Below, in pieces: positions 44,985-57,130 of a DNA stretch of 64,000 nucleotides. Within the stretch, counting starts at the first letter, position 1. The number at the start of each line of letters is the position of its first letter. The notes beneath the pieces are model-generated. The model was not told the DNA's origin and made no database searches. It was given only the letters and a program-made list of their open reading frames with translations. The translations under genes were made by a program, and so were the position numbers. This DNA is from Parapristionchus giblindavisi (lineage: Eukaryota > Nematoda > Chromadorea > Rhabditida > Diplogasteridae). The stretch lies in the NCBI GenBank assembly GCA_943737045.1, contig CALSFV010000204.1, forward strand, positions 1,715,501 through 1,779,500, given 5' to 3'.

Positions 44985-47900
44985 ATGGCAATTTCCGACT
45001 TTTACACCCAGACTATCGTTATCTATGTATTATTCACTATCCTCGGTGCTGCAAACAACTTATTAATCGTTTTGTCGATTTATAAAAACAAGTAGGTTGA
45101 ATTCACTCATCTGATTTAGTCGAGTTTTGTACACTCACATCACTTATTTCCGTATACATATTTATGATTATTTTTTGATTCTCAAAAAAACTCTACCTTA
45201 AAATATTGCAAAATAAAAATGCTTCAAAATCAGAGAAGCGATGAAAAATACACTGAAACATGGCCAATACGAAACTATAAAATTAAGATCCTTACACTCA
45301 TTTTGCTACATACTCATAGCATTGTCTGCTATGGGCGATGCTGTACAAGTTCTTGCATATCTTCCACAAATCACGGCGTACTTCACCGGTTACGTGCTCA
45401 TACCATCCCGTCTCTGCATTGTCTTTCAGGTAATAATCATTTTTAAAAGGTAAAATATATGGTGTAGAAAGTGAGTACTGTATTATCTTCATTTGGTATA
45501 GATGCTTTTTTTATATTTCTAAAACTATGTGAGATTTCATGAAGAGCGTTGCATTATGATTAAGACATCAGCGAGATTCTGGTAATTAAAATGAAATGCA
45601 ATGATATATTTACGACTCTAAAGAGTAATGTGCTCATGCATAATAAAACTAATAATTTATTGTTTATTAGACAAGTGAAAAAAAAGTGTAAGAAAAATAA
45701 TAAATTATTATTATGCACGAGCAGGTGATATCACGATTTTGCCATCGGTAGGATAGGTATTATTCTATATCGCATAAACCAAGTTCTATCCTTCAGTCTC
45801 TCAGAGAATTGTTTTCTATTCAAGAAACCGTTCATATATGAAACTTGATGAGGACGACAACGCTTGAATACAGTTGATGCTGACAAAATCATGCTCACAC
45901 AGATGAGATAATTTGCTATCAGTAGCACTTGGCCAGACAGCCCTGTACTTTTATGGTTAAAAAAGAGAGCGCTTCAAAATCATCTCACAAAAAGTAAGAG
46001 ACTTCTCAGACAATTGCCAGAATTGCCGGCAATTGCCGGTTGCCGAAAAAGACGTTGCCGCACACCCCTGATATGGATGGCCTACTCTGACATCCTGCAT
46101 GACTATAATACATCATTGCAGATTGTGCCTGTTACTGCGAATGCGATAGCTGCTGTATCAATGCTCGCGCTTGGTATCGATCGATTCTGGGGATGCTATT
46201 TTCCTACGCGGTCAGTTTCAGTACACTACAAACAGGGAAAAAAATGTACTCCACGGTAGGGTTGCCGTTGCGTAAGCGTGATCTTTCCATCTCTTGCCCC
46301 TCTCTCGTCATTTCCCGCACGAGCGAAGAGAAACTGCCAGAGAGCGTAAAAGGTGCGGGAAATACGCACCTTCTGTCAGCGATGTCTGAAATCACGAAGT
46401 TGGGAAGGGAGAGAGTTCACGGGCGATTGCTCGAGAGAGGGGAAGGTGTACTCATTGCTCCCTGCAACCCCAATCCACAATGAACAAGACCTGTGAAGTG
46501 TTATATTCAACACTTTATTTCTTGTTTTTAACACAAGCGAGTGTTAAATATAACACGGTTGAGTACATTTTTGTGTGTATTTCAAGCAATCATGAAAATA
46601 ATGATTTTAAACTCTAAGATATAGCACGTTACCAGACCGCGATCGCTACAATAAAGCCGACATTTGTATTGTCAGTATAAAATGCACTCGAAAAAAAATG
46701 ACAAATATGCTGTAAATACCAAGAGAAGGGGTGTAAAACCGTAACACCAAATATTTCGCCTGCACTCTATCCACTACCTCTCGATTGCCACTGAACTTCC
46801 TCGCACCTAACCCGTCTGACCTTCGCCTCGCTAATTGATATAAATTAGAGATTCTTCATCAAAATGATGTAAAGAAATAGTTATTGCGACTAATTTCGTA
46901 CAAATAATTCAAGTGATTCTACATGGTCAATAATTCAGTTGAAAACAAGAAAATATAAACCATAGATGAGAAATACTGTTCATAGATATCGAACGTTGTC
47001 TGGGTCGACCCATTTCCTCTGTCATTTTACAATCATTTCCGCCTATGTCTTAATGGAGATCGGACAGATGCTCTATCACTTCCAGGATGAGTATGTTTTT
47101 TTTCGATTTCCAATAATAATGTGAAAACGTAACACCAAATATTTCGCCTGCAATTTCTATTTAAAAAAAACTTTTATTGAACAAACGTTTAAAATGTCTT
47201 ATTTGTCGAGTTTATACGGAGCTCCATCAAATCGCTATTGATAAGTTATTAGAAGATTCATTAGGACATGATGACGATTGACAATGAGAAACTATCAATG
47301 ATCTACACATTACAGCGAAATATTGTGCATGATAAACACGATGTTTATGGGCAATGGTCGTATTTGGTTCTTCATGCAAGCCGTTGCTAATTATGCTCTA
47401 GCGACCATTATCTACATCGCAATCGGACTGAAGCTGTGGCTCATGAAGAGTTTGTTAATGCATTAATTTAATTTATCTTACATTAAATAAATGTGACAAT
47501 AAGCGATACATAAATAGCGTGAATTATAATGGGTAGAGTCGTGACGGCACCATTAAATTAAACCTATTATAAAAGTGATGGTGCTTTCAGATTCGAATAA
47601 AGTAGACGTTCAAATATTCAGAACATTGTCAATAGAGCTAGTTTCGATTATATGCTTATATGGTACAACATGTGTACTCGGCATTATGCTCTCCGGAGAC
47701 GATACTACGGTACTACTTGAGTTTAATTATATTCAATGTAACTTTTCGACTTAAAGGGAGCGTAACCTCTCTCAATGGTCTCTTCATTGCGCACACTATT
47801 TTTCTGTTCTCTAACAACGAGAGAGCATTGCGCGTCGAAGAGACCATTGAGTGAGGTTACCCCCTTCACAGTGTTCTGGTCCAAGCTATTTTTCTTCCAA

Positions 47901-48422
47901 AGCAAGACAAAGGAGAGACCATTGTATTCGAGAGAGTTTGTATGTTGAGCGGTCGTTCTTGCTTTGAAAGTCATGAGAACGCTGTGCCTTTAAACTGACC
48001 CCTCAACTGTTCCTGTTCTCTTTATTCATTCTCTTGTTGAGCTTCACTGTCTATAATGGATGAAACATGAATCCGCTACAAATAACTACTTTTGAATTAC
48101 TAATACTCAGTAATATGAGCACAACTGATTGTCTATTATGAGTAATCATATTTCTATTATAATTTTGCCTCCAGGATCTGCTAGCATACGCATCAACTGA
48201 ACTTCTAATTGGAGTACCAATTAACATTTCGTTCATATCTAATTACTATATTTATTTCGCTTCAAAGTGAGCCTATTATAATCTTTTCTAGCAAGCTAAC
48301 GATTGTTCTTTTTCAGTGAAAAATTTCGAACGGCTTTCAAGCGACAACTACCAATAATATATGGAAGAAAAGAAGTTTCACAAGGAGTTCAAATACCGTC
48401 CCGCAGAGTGTCCGCTTTATAA
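44985..48422 (+). CDS. serpentine (Srsx-like) chemoreceptor GPCR, gene D
   Basis: Exons 44985-45091, 45288-45429, 46122-46210, 46986-47090, 47316-47449, 47591-47709, 48175-48266 and 48317-48422 join to 297 residues. It is the closest paralogue of gene B, with nearly identical exons 2-5 and even introns 2 and 3, but a different C-terminal tail (RRVSAL instead of SSRLSKV). Intron 2 is the intact counterpart of the site invaded in gene B. Intron 6 is enlarged by two nested MITEs. The membrane topology and GIDRF motif are the same as in the other copies. Confidence 0.72.
47755..47989. mobile_element. TTAA-flanked MITE in intron 6 of gene D
   Basis: TTAA stands at 47751-47754 and 47990-47993. The left end AGGGAGCGTAACCTC is inverted at the right as GAGGTTACCCCC. 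Same family as 8178-8290. The nested 120-bp element interrupts it close to its right end. Confidence 0.65.
47867..47986. mobile_element. 120-bp CACAG MITE nested in the TTAA MITE
   Basis: Nearly identical to 35041-35160. The 4-bp duplication CCTT is at 47863-47866 and 47987-47990, and the ends are CACAGTGTTCTGGTC and CATGAGAACGCTGTG. Nesting shows that it arrived after the TTAA element. Confidence 0.8.
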
Positions 48423-49724
48423 AAAGACCAACGAGACTCCCGAGTGTCTCGCAGGTCTCAAGATGTCTCCCTTCCCTTTTAGAGTTATATAACGTGTTCC
48501 AAATATGTCTTCGAAGAGCCATTTGGTGATGTGTGACCAATGAACAAGCAAAAAAAGCTTGTGCTTTGGATGCACAACACTGAATGGCTCCGCCAAGGCG
48601 AATTTGGCAAACGTTATGGAAATCTATTGTTCGTATAAAATGTACATACTTGCATAATAGCACTGATATTATAGAATTAAAAACTGTCCGAACAATACAA
48701 ATTCCGCAATTTGCCGCGCAATATTCAGACTCCGCCCACTTCTTCGCGCGACATACCATTTTCTCTAGTTTTATCGAATTTTATGGCGTTTCCTCATCAT
48801 TTCACAGGACTTTCAATAAAAATACAATTATATGCATTGAAAAAACGTTCGAAAAAACCTTCCGAAAATTTGGAGTGCGTTTTTCTCAACGGTGGAGAAG
48901 TTTACTATATTCGGCATTTGGCGCAGTGTGTGCAAAACTTTTGTGACTCTATAATACTGCTGCTAAACAGAGGAAGAACTGTCGATTAACTCCACACTCT
49001 TTCCTCCTTTCCTTCCTCGCTCTCTCTGATCTACCTACTCTCTCACCTGTGCTCTCTCTCTAAACATAGGAATTCATTGTGGCAGTGGTTGGCTACTCTC
49101 GTACCAAATAAACAAGTGTATTTTTACGGTCAATGTACAGCATGGAAGGAGGCACCACGAGATCTCCTGGTGCTACTTTGAAACTCAGCGCTCTGAAGTT
49201 CTCTCTTGCTTTCTTCCGCTTTCTTCAAATTCAAATTCATTAACCAAATCAGACTTTGGTCAGTCTGATTTCTTCACTGATGGAAAAATAAATGCATTAC
49301 ATAACACAACAACGCCAAAACCAATTTTCCACACGACGGATATTCAAATTTTCGAATCCTAAATAATGGAACTTCCGCACCAGAATCCCGTCCATCCGGG
49401 TCCCGCGAATATTTCCATTAATGAACTGTGATGACAGAAAGGTAACAAAAGATATTCTTGTTTTTTTTTACATATCAGGGATGTGCATTTTCCGTTTTCC
49501 GATTTTCCGATAAACTATTTTTCCGTAGATTTTTTTTCCTAAATATAAAATGTTCTCCGAAAGTTTTTTCGATGATAACGATATTCAAGAGATAATTAAT
49601 CCACTAGGGATATTTAATATGTAGTACTATTTTTCTCTAATTCTTGATTTATTTTTTGTTGGGTACACCTAGTTGTTGCTGTGATTTTCTGGTGCTCGAT
49701 GAAACAATAAGTCGATAAAAACAC
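48423..49724. other. intergenic after gene D; no gene supported
   Basis: Holds the GACGTATTTGGCAC-family inverted repeat (48492-48611) and the receptor-flank repeat near 49170-49300. At about 49488 there is a lone left end of the hAT-like MITE family (CAGGGATGTGCATTTTCCG). Two overlapping ORFs at 48584-48989 have no motif I recognise. Confidence 0.45.
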
Positions 49725-49950
49725 TGTAGTATGGTAACTCTATCTATAACGCTAAATGCAGGGGATAAATGAGGGGATGGGAAGACAGCACTGATCCTCA
49801 GAAAATATTAACGCAGCGGCGTGAAGGATCCATTTGGTGAATCGTCTCGGATAAACCTAGCTAGAGCTGGACGTGACGCTGGTGAAGATTTCTCCGGTTG
49901 ATTGAATCCCCGGATGCGGTTGAGCGCTGAAAATAACGTGTGCGAAGCGA
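49725..49950 (+). repeat. dispersed repeat R1, copy 2
   Basis: Matches 39710-39965 through the TTTGGTGAATCGTCTCGG and GCGGTTGAGCGCTGAAAAT blocks. It marks the start of the first unit of the tandem array. Confidence 0.75.
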
Positions 49951-50205
49951 TATTTTAAAAATATAAAAAGAGATGATCATACTAATCTATCATGAACAAA
50001 GAATAGTCAAATCTGACTGAGTTGAAGAATTTGAAGTCTTTAACAATTATACTCTGCTCAAAATTTTTGTGAAAAAAAACATGGAAAACTCTCCTCTTTT
50101 TGCACAGTCTTTTGCCCATTTTTCTTTCGTTTCTGTTCTTTTGATGACTGTTGAACATAATTACCCCCCCCCCATCATCAAGTGTTATACTAAAGCCATT
50201 AGCAA

Positions 50206-50301
50206 ACTCTTCATGATGTGCAGTTTCAGTCCGATATTGAGGTAGATTATGGTAGCTACTGCATAGTTAACAACGGCCTGCATAAAGAACCAATCACTTC
50301 C
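50206..50301 (-). pseudogene. orphan receptor exon 5 fragment
   Basis: On minus it reads like the TM5-coding part of exon 5 (WFFMQAVVNYAV-like, then the NIGLKLHIMK-like end). It has no neighbouring exons in order. Further copies are at about 53777-53840 (partial) and 57396-57490. Confidence 0.6.
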
Positions 50302-50516
50302 CTTGTAGATTCACCATTCACACTTTACAATAATAATAAATAAAACATATTTATCTCCTTATGTGATGCATTAAACATAAATTTGATATGTGAAAATAAA
50401 TTAAGTAATACGGAAATGTTTAAGGCAGCCTCTAAATCATAAAATCATTAAAAAAACTTTCACAACTTCCATAGACGTTAAAGCATTTTTTTCACACTTC
50501 AGATAATTTAGAAACG

Positions 50517-51278
50517 TTATGTAGGAAATCCTTGTGAAACTGTTTTTTTAGAGATCATTCGAAATTGTCGCTTGAAAGCTTTTCGAAATTTTTCACTGTA
50601 AAGAGCAATCGTTTGCTTGCTGGATAAGATTGTTATAGACTCACTTGAAAATAAAATAAATATAATAATTAGAAGTTAGTGAAATGTTAATTGGAACTCC
50701 GATTAACATTTCAGTTGTTGCGTATGATTGCGGATCCTGAAGAAAAAGACTCGACCAGAAAGTGAGACACTAGGTCGTACGAGAACCGTGGAACGATAAC
50801 CAACTGGATGCGCTAATCGGCAGACAAAGTAGCATCGGTTCTCATTCCACGGTTTTTATCCGGCATAGTGTAGAAAATGAAAAAAAAGACACAGTGAATA
50901 GTTACCGTAGTTTCGGTTCCGGAGAGTGTAATGCCGAGTACACAAGTTGTACCGTATCCGCATATAATCGACAGTAACTCAATGGACAATGTTCTGAATA
51001 TTTGAACGTCTACTCTATTCGTATCTGAAAACAATCATAACGGGGGTATATTTAGTGTAATGTATTAGGCAACTCATCATGATAGACTATATGACCCAAC
51101 TATTCGTTTGCGTATGGCATAACCAAGTGTCTACACTAGCATACTCTTCATGATGTGCAGTTTCAGTCCGATATTGAGGTAGAGGATGGTTGCAACGACA
51201 TAGTTTACGCCGGCCTGCATAAAGAACCAATCACGGCCGTTGCCCATAAATATCGTGCTCGTCAAGCACAAAACATCG
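50517..51278 (-). pseudogene. 5'-truncated receptor copy (exons 5-8), array unit 1
   Basis: Exon 5 at 51145-51278, exon 6 at 50906-51024, exon 7 at 50645-50736 and exon 8 at 50517-50595 keep correct lengths, phases and splice sites. They encode TM5-TM7 and the same short tail as gene F. Exons 1-4 are missing; upstream on minus lies a hAT MITE and then a plus-strand receptor tail. It cannot make a full receptor, although its surviving part is uncorrupted. Confidence 0.75.
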
Positions 51279-51575
51279 CTGTAATGAGTACATCATTAAT
51301 AGTTTCGCTCTCATGTCCTACTGTATCAAGATATGTTCTAATAACTTATTAACGCCATAGATGTGTGAGTAATGTTCATGTTTTCTGATCATGGTCTGAC
51401 CGAAAAGTCTAATGTTGTATTCTTAGTATAAAGTATATGTTTTTTATGTAGACGCGGTGTTACATTTCAGAGACAGGAACAGTCCTCCGGTAATCGTGTG
51501 ACGGAAACATCTAAGTCCTGCACGGATTTTACGATTTCTCCAAAGAGATATATATATTGTGAACAATGTTCCTAT

Positions 51576-52059
51576 AAGGGGTGTGCGGAAAAAAAGTTTC
51601 GGAAAATTTCGGAAAACGGCAATTTTCCGAAACATTTTTCTGAAAATTCGGATAATTCGAAAAATTTCGGAAAAATCTAAATTCGCTTTAATACTCTAAT
51701 TTTCTTGTTTTTTCTCGATTTTTTTGTGTTTTATCAAGCTCCATAAAATCACAAAAGCCACAAGGAACATAAAACAGCAACACGAAACAACAAATCAAGG
51801 ACCAAAGCTCATATGGTGATAACGCAGTTGGTGATAATTAACTTTTTGATGGAAAATGTAGAATAAAACGAGCATTTCAGTATATGAGGAGGAAATTTTT
51901 TCGAGTGGATGGTTTCCCGAATACCGCAATTAAGGAAAAATATAATTTTTTCTAGACAAAAAACAGGATTCGGAAAATTTTCAGACGGAAAAAATTTTCG
52001 ATTTTTCTCGTAAAATTCGGAAAATCGGGAAATTGGAAAACAGAAAATGCACAGCCCTG
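51576..52059. mobile_element. hAT-like MITE 3 (484 bp), array unit 1
   Basis: The 8-bp duplication GTTCCTAT is at 51568-51575 and 52060-52067. The right end is GCACAGCCCTG; the left end AAGGGGTGTGCGG is a mutated CAGGG-type end. The interior is rich in CGGAAAA and TTTTCCG. A terminal mutation fixed in both array copies predates the duplication. Confidence 0.8.
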
Positions 52060-52285
52060 GTTCCTATGCAATCAAGTCACTGAATTAGAACATGCTCCGC
52101 ATGCCAAATTAAATTCAAAATTCAAACACTGCAAAATGGACGTGGGTGTGTCCATCATACGTCACGGGAAGAAGGATTGTTCCCGTCTGCAAATGTAGCA
52201 CCGCAACAAGATTTACTAATACTCAATGCTATGAGTACAATTGATTGTCTATTATGATCTATTTCTATTTTAATTTTACCTCCAG

Positions 52286-52589
52286 GATCTGCTGTCATAC
52301 GCATCAACTGAACTTCTAATTGGAGTACCAATTAACATTTCATTCATATCTAATTACTATATATATTTTGCTTCCAAGTGAGTCTGTTATAATTTCTATC
52401 AAGCTAACGATTGCTCTTTATAGTGAAAAATTTCGAACGGCGTTCAAGCGACAACTTCCAATAATCTACGGAAGAAAAGAAGTTTCACAAGGAGTTCAAA
52501 TACAGTCCCGCAGAGTCTCCGCCTTAACAAACGATCTCCAAGACTCTCGAGTGTCTCGGAGATCTCCTGATGTCTCCCTTCCCTGCTAG
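52286..52589 (+). pseudogene. isolated receptor exons 7-8, array unit 1
   Basis: Exon 7 at 52286-52377 (TM7, ISNYYIYFAS) and exon 8 from 52424 to a stop at 52587-52589 are intact, but no exons 1-6 precede them in order. The tail is longer than in the full genes, ending RRSPDVSLPC. It resembles the 3' end of gene C. Confidence 0.75.
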
Positions 52590-53164
52590 AGTTATATCAC
52601 GTGCTCCAAACACGTCTTCGGAGAGCCAATTAGTGATGTACGACCTGTGAACAAGAAAAACAAAATAAAAATATGTTTTAAATTAATCAATCCTGAAGAA
52701 ATCAACCGCGACGCATGTACACAATTCATTATTAAATAATTTAAAACATTTCAATATCTTTTCTTGTGCTTTTAATGCACGTCACTAAATGGCTCTCCGA
52801 AGACGTATTTGGCACATGTTATGTAAAGCTTCCTGGCAGAGCACAGCATGGAAGGAGGAACCAGGAGATCTGTCTCGGAGATCTCCTGGTGCCACTTTGA
52901 AACTTACCGCTCTGGCAATTCTCTCTCGCTTTCGTCCGATTTCACTGATGAATTAAACAAATAAACAATAAACAAATAAACAGATAAACAAATGAATTAC
53001 AAAACACATCAAAGTCAACAACGACGGATATTCACATTTTTTGAATTTTGAATCATGGACCACTGATGTGAAAGGATGAGCTATGTTCGAAACACGAAAT
53101 TGTTTTCTATAATTTTATTACAGTGGCAAAAGGAGATAACAATTGAACAAAGTTAAAAGTTATA

Positions 53165-53650
53165 TAATGCATGTTATGGTAACTCTATCAATCAGACATG
53201 CTCTATGGTTATCCCATGGGATAGACCCACCCGCAAAATTTTGCCTTTCATGTGTACCCACCCGCAAAATTGGAACATAAATTTCCGATTTTCTTGAAAT
53301 TTTCACGATTTTGAAGTACCCACATGCGTTTTTATCTCAAAATCAGGTTACCCACACGCGTTTTTGACCCAAATTCTTGATACCCACACGCATTTGAAGG
53401 GTCTGTGATATTGATGGACCATCACTGCTATCAATAAAGCTCAAGGTGGGGGAGGAACAAATGTATCTACGGTGATGGGAAAGTAGCACGGCTCCTCAGA
53501 AAATATTTACGCTGCGGCATTTGGTGAATCGTCTCGGATAAAGCTAGCTAGAGCCGGACGTGTCGCTGGTTAAGATTTCTCCGGTTGATTGAATCCCCGG
53601 AGGCGGTCGAGCGCTGAAAATGACTTTTGCGAAGCGATATTTTAAAAATA
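53165..53650 (+). repeat. dispersed repeat R1, copy 3, interrupted
   Basis: R1 blocks on both sides of a 235-bp insertion (53193-53427). Confidence 0.7.
53193..53427. mobile_element. hAT-like MITE 4 with internal 'CCCAC-CGC' repeats
   Basis: The ends are CAGACATGCTCTATGG and CCATCACTG. The 8-bp duplication CTATCAAT is at 53185-53192 and 53428-53435. The interior repeats a short motif like TACCCACACGCGTTTTT about five times. The uninterrupted site exists in R1 copy 1 (CTCTATCAATAAAACTC). Confidence 0.75.
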
Positions 53651-54052
53651 TATAAAGAGATGATCATACTAATCTATCATGAATAAAGAATAGTCAAATC
53701 TGACTGAGTTGAAGAATTTGAATTATACTCTGCTCAAAATTTTCGTGAAAAAAGCATGAAAAACTCTCCTCTTTTTGCAGTAGATTATGATAGCTACTGT
53801 ATAGTTAACAACGGCCTGCATAAAGAACCAATCACTTCCCTTGTAGATTCACCATTCACACTTTACAATAATAATAAATAAAACATATTTATCTCTTTAT
53901 GTGATGCATTAAACATAAATTTGATATGTGAAAATAAATTAAGTAATACGGAAATGTTTAAGGCTGCCTCTAAATCATAAAATCATAAAAAGACTTTCAC
54001 AAATTCCATAGACGTTAAAGCATTTTTTCACACTTCAGATAATTTAGAAACG

Positions 54053-54812
54053 TTATGTAGGAAATCCTTGTGAAACTGTTTTTTTAGAGATCATTCGAAA
54101 TTGTCGCTTGAAAGCCTTTCGAAATTTTTCACTGTAAAGAGCAATCGTTTGTCTGCTAAAAAATTGTTATAGACTCACTTGAAAATAAAATAAATATAAT
54201 AATTAGAAGTTAGTGAAATGTTAATTGGAACTCCGATTAACATTTCAGTTGTTGCGTATGATTGCGGATCCTGAAGAAAAAGACTCGACCAGAAAGTGAG
54301 ACACTAGGTCGTACGAGAACCGTGGAACGATAACCAACTGGATGCGCTAATCGGCAGACAAAGTAGCATCGGTTCTCATTCCACGGTTTTTATCCGGCAT
54401 AGTGTAGAAAATGAAAAAAAAGACACAGTGAATAGTTACCGTAGTTTCGGTTCCGGAGAGTGTAATGCCGAGTACACAAGTTGTACCGTATCCGCATATA
54501 ATCGACAGTAACTCAATGGACAATGTTCTGAATATTTGAACGTCTACTCTATTCGTATCTGAAAACAATCATAACGGGGGTATATTTAGTGTAATGTATT
54601 AGGCAACTCATCATGATAGACTATATGACCCAACTATTCGTTTGCGTATGGCATAACCAAGTGTCTACACTAGCATACTCTTCATGATGTGCAGTTTCAG
54701 TCCGATATTGAGGTAGAGGATGGTTGCAACGACATAGTTTACGCCGGCCTGCATAAAGAACCAATCACGGCCGTTGCCCATAAATATCGTGCTCGTCAAG
54801 CACAAAACATCG
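54053..54812 (-). pseudogene. 5'-truncated receptor copy (exons 5-8), array unit 2
   Basis: Copy of 50517-51278 one period to the right. Exons 6 and 5 are identical (54440-54558 and 54679-54812); exon 8 is at 54053-54131. It has the same loss of exons 1-4. Confidence 0.75.
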
Positions 54813-55109
54813 CTGTAATGAGTACATCATTAATAGTTTCGCTCTCATGTCCTACTGTATCAAGATATGTTCTAATAACTTATTAACGCCATAGATGTGT
54901 GAGTAATGTTCATGTTTTCTGATCATGGTCTGACCGAAAAGTCTAATGTTGTATTCTTAGTATAAAGTATATGTTTTTTATGTAGACGCGGTGTTACATT
55001 TCAGAGACAGGAACAGTCCTCCGGTAATCGTGTGACGGAAACATCTAAGTCCTGCACGGATTTTACGATTTCTCCAAAGAGATATATATATTGTGAACAA
55101 TGTTCCTAT

Positions 55110-55593
55110 AAGGGGTGTGCGGAAAAAAAGTTTCGGAAAATTTCGGAAAACGGCAATTTTCCGAAACATTTTTCTGAAAATTCGGATAATTCGAAAAATT
55201 TCGGAAAAATCTAAATTCGCTTTAATACTCTAATTTTCTTGTTTTTTCTCGATTTTTTTGTGTTTTATCAAGCTCCATAAAATCACAAAAGCCACAAGGA
55301 ACATAAAACAGCAACACGAAACAACAAATCAAGGACCAAAGCTCATATGGTGATAACGCAGTTGGTGATAATTAACTTTTTGATGGAAAATGTAGAATAA
55401 AACGAGCATTTCAGTATATGAGGAGGAAATTTTTTCGAGTGGATGGTTTCCCGAATACCGCAATTAAGGAAAAATATAATTTTTTCTAGACAAAAAACAG
55501 GATTCGGAAAATTTTCAGACGGAAAAAATTTTCGATTTTTCTCGTAAAATTCGGAAAATCGGGAAATTGGAAAACAGAAAATGCACAGCCCTG
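55110..55593. mobile_element. hAT-like MITE 3, array unit 2
   Basis: Same sequence as 51576-52059, including the GTTCCTAT flanks and the mutated left end. It was copied by the segmental duplication, not by a new transposition. Confidence 0.8.
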
Positions 55594-55819
55594 GTTCCTA
55601 TGCAATCAAGTCACTGAATTAGAACATGCTCCGCATGCCAAATTAAATTCAAAATTCAAACACTGCAAAATGGACGTGGGTGTGTCCATCATACGTCACG
55701 GGAAGAAGGATTGTTCCCGTCTGCAAATGTAGCACCGCAACAAGATTTACTAATACTCAATGCTATGAGTACAATTGATTGTCTATTATGATCTATTTCT
55801 ATTTTAATTTTACCTCCAG

Positions 55820-56123
55820 GATCTGCTGTCATACGCATCAACTGAACTTCTAATTGGAGTACCAATTAACATTTCATTCATATCTAATTACTATATATAT
55901 TTTGCTTCCAAGTGAGTCTGTTATAATTTCTATCAAGCTAACGATTGCTCTTTATAGTGAAAAATTTCGAACGGCGTTCAAGCGACAACTTCCAATAATC
56001 TACGGAAGAAAAGAAGTTTCACAAGGAGTTCAAATACAGTCCCGCAGAGTCTCCGCCTTAACAAACGATCTCCAAGACTCTCGAGTGTCTCGGAGATCTC
56101 CTGATGTCTCCCTTCCCTGCTAG
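55820..56123 (+). pseudogene. isolated receptor exons 7-8, array unit 2
   Basis: Copy of 52286-52589, with intact exon 7 (55820-55911) and exon 8 (55958-56123) and no preceding exons. Confidence 0.75.
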
Positions 56124-56699
56124 AGTTATATCACGTGCTCCAAACACGTCTTCGGAGAGCCAATTAGTGATGTACGACCTGTGAACAAGAAAAACAAAAT
56201 AAAAATATGTTTTAAATTAATCAATCCTGAAGAAATCAACCGCGACGCATGTACACAATTCATTATTAAATAATTTAAAACATTTCAATATCTTTTCTTG
56301 TGCTTTTAATGCACGTCACTAAATGGCTCTCCGAAGACGTATTTGGCACATGTTATGTAAAGCTTCCTGGCAGAGCACAGCATGGAAGGAGGAACCAGGA
56401 GATCTGTCTCGGAGATCTCCTGGTGCCACTTTGAAACTTACCGCTCTGGCAATTCTCTCTCGCTTTCGTCCGATTTCACTGATGAATTAAACAAATAAAC
56501 AATAAACAAATAAACAGATAAACAAATGAATTACAAAACACATCAAAGTCAACAACGACGGATATTCATATTTTAGAATTTTGAATCATGGACCTCTGAT
56601 GTGAAAGGATGAGCTATGTTCGAAACACGAAATTGTTTTCTATAATTTTATTACAGTGGCAAAAGGAGATAACAATTGAACAAAGTTAAAAGTTATATA

Positions 56700-57130
56700 A
56701 TGCATGTTATGGTAACTCTATCAATCAGACATGCTCTATGGTTATCCCATGGGATAGACCCACCCGCAAAATTTTGCCTTTCATGTGTACCCACCCGCAA
56801 AATTGGACCATAAATTTACGATTTTCTTGAAATTTTCACGATTTTAGAGTACCCACATGCGTTTTTATCTCAAAATCGGGTTACCCACACGCGTTTTTGA
56901 CTCAAAATCTTGGTACCCACACGCATTTGAAGGGTCTGGGATATTGATGGACCATCACTGCTATCAATAAAGCTCAAGGTGGGGGAGGAACAAGTGTATC
57001 TACGGGGATGGGAAGGTAGCACGGCTCCTCAGAAAATATTTTAGCTAGAGAAAAGCTAGCTAGAGCCGGACGTGACGCTGGTGAAGATTTCTCCGGTTGA
57101 TTGGATCCCCGGAGGCGGTCGAGCGCTGAA
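56700..57130 (+). repeat. dispersed repeat R1, copy 4, interrupted by MITE 4
   Basis: Contains the hAT-like MITE 4 copy at 56726-56960 with the CTATCAAT flank. It is followed at about 57336-57364 by cytosine runs. Confidence 0.7.

Larger units (their letters stand above)
50640..53510. repeat. tandem segmental duplication, copy 1 (period 3534 bp)
   Basis: Essentially the same sequence as 54174-57044, with only scattered differences towards the right end. It contains a minus receptor 3' half, a hAT MITE, plus receptor exons 7-8, an inverted-repeat element and part of R1. Near-identity over almost 3 kb means very recent duplication or an assembly artefact. Confidence 0.9.
54174..57044. repeat. 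tandem segmental duplication, copy 2
   Basis: Counterpart of 50640-53510 at +3534. R1 then diverges: copy 2 has a short AGCTAGAGAAAAGCTAGC patch near 57045-57062 where copy 1 reads on normally. Confidence 0.9.

Noticed and set aside
48584..48989. Overlapping 92-120-codon plus ORFs after gene D
   Set aside because: They start inside an inverted-repeat element, and no homologous segment follows the other receptor copies.
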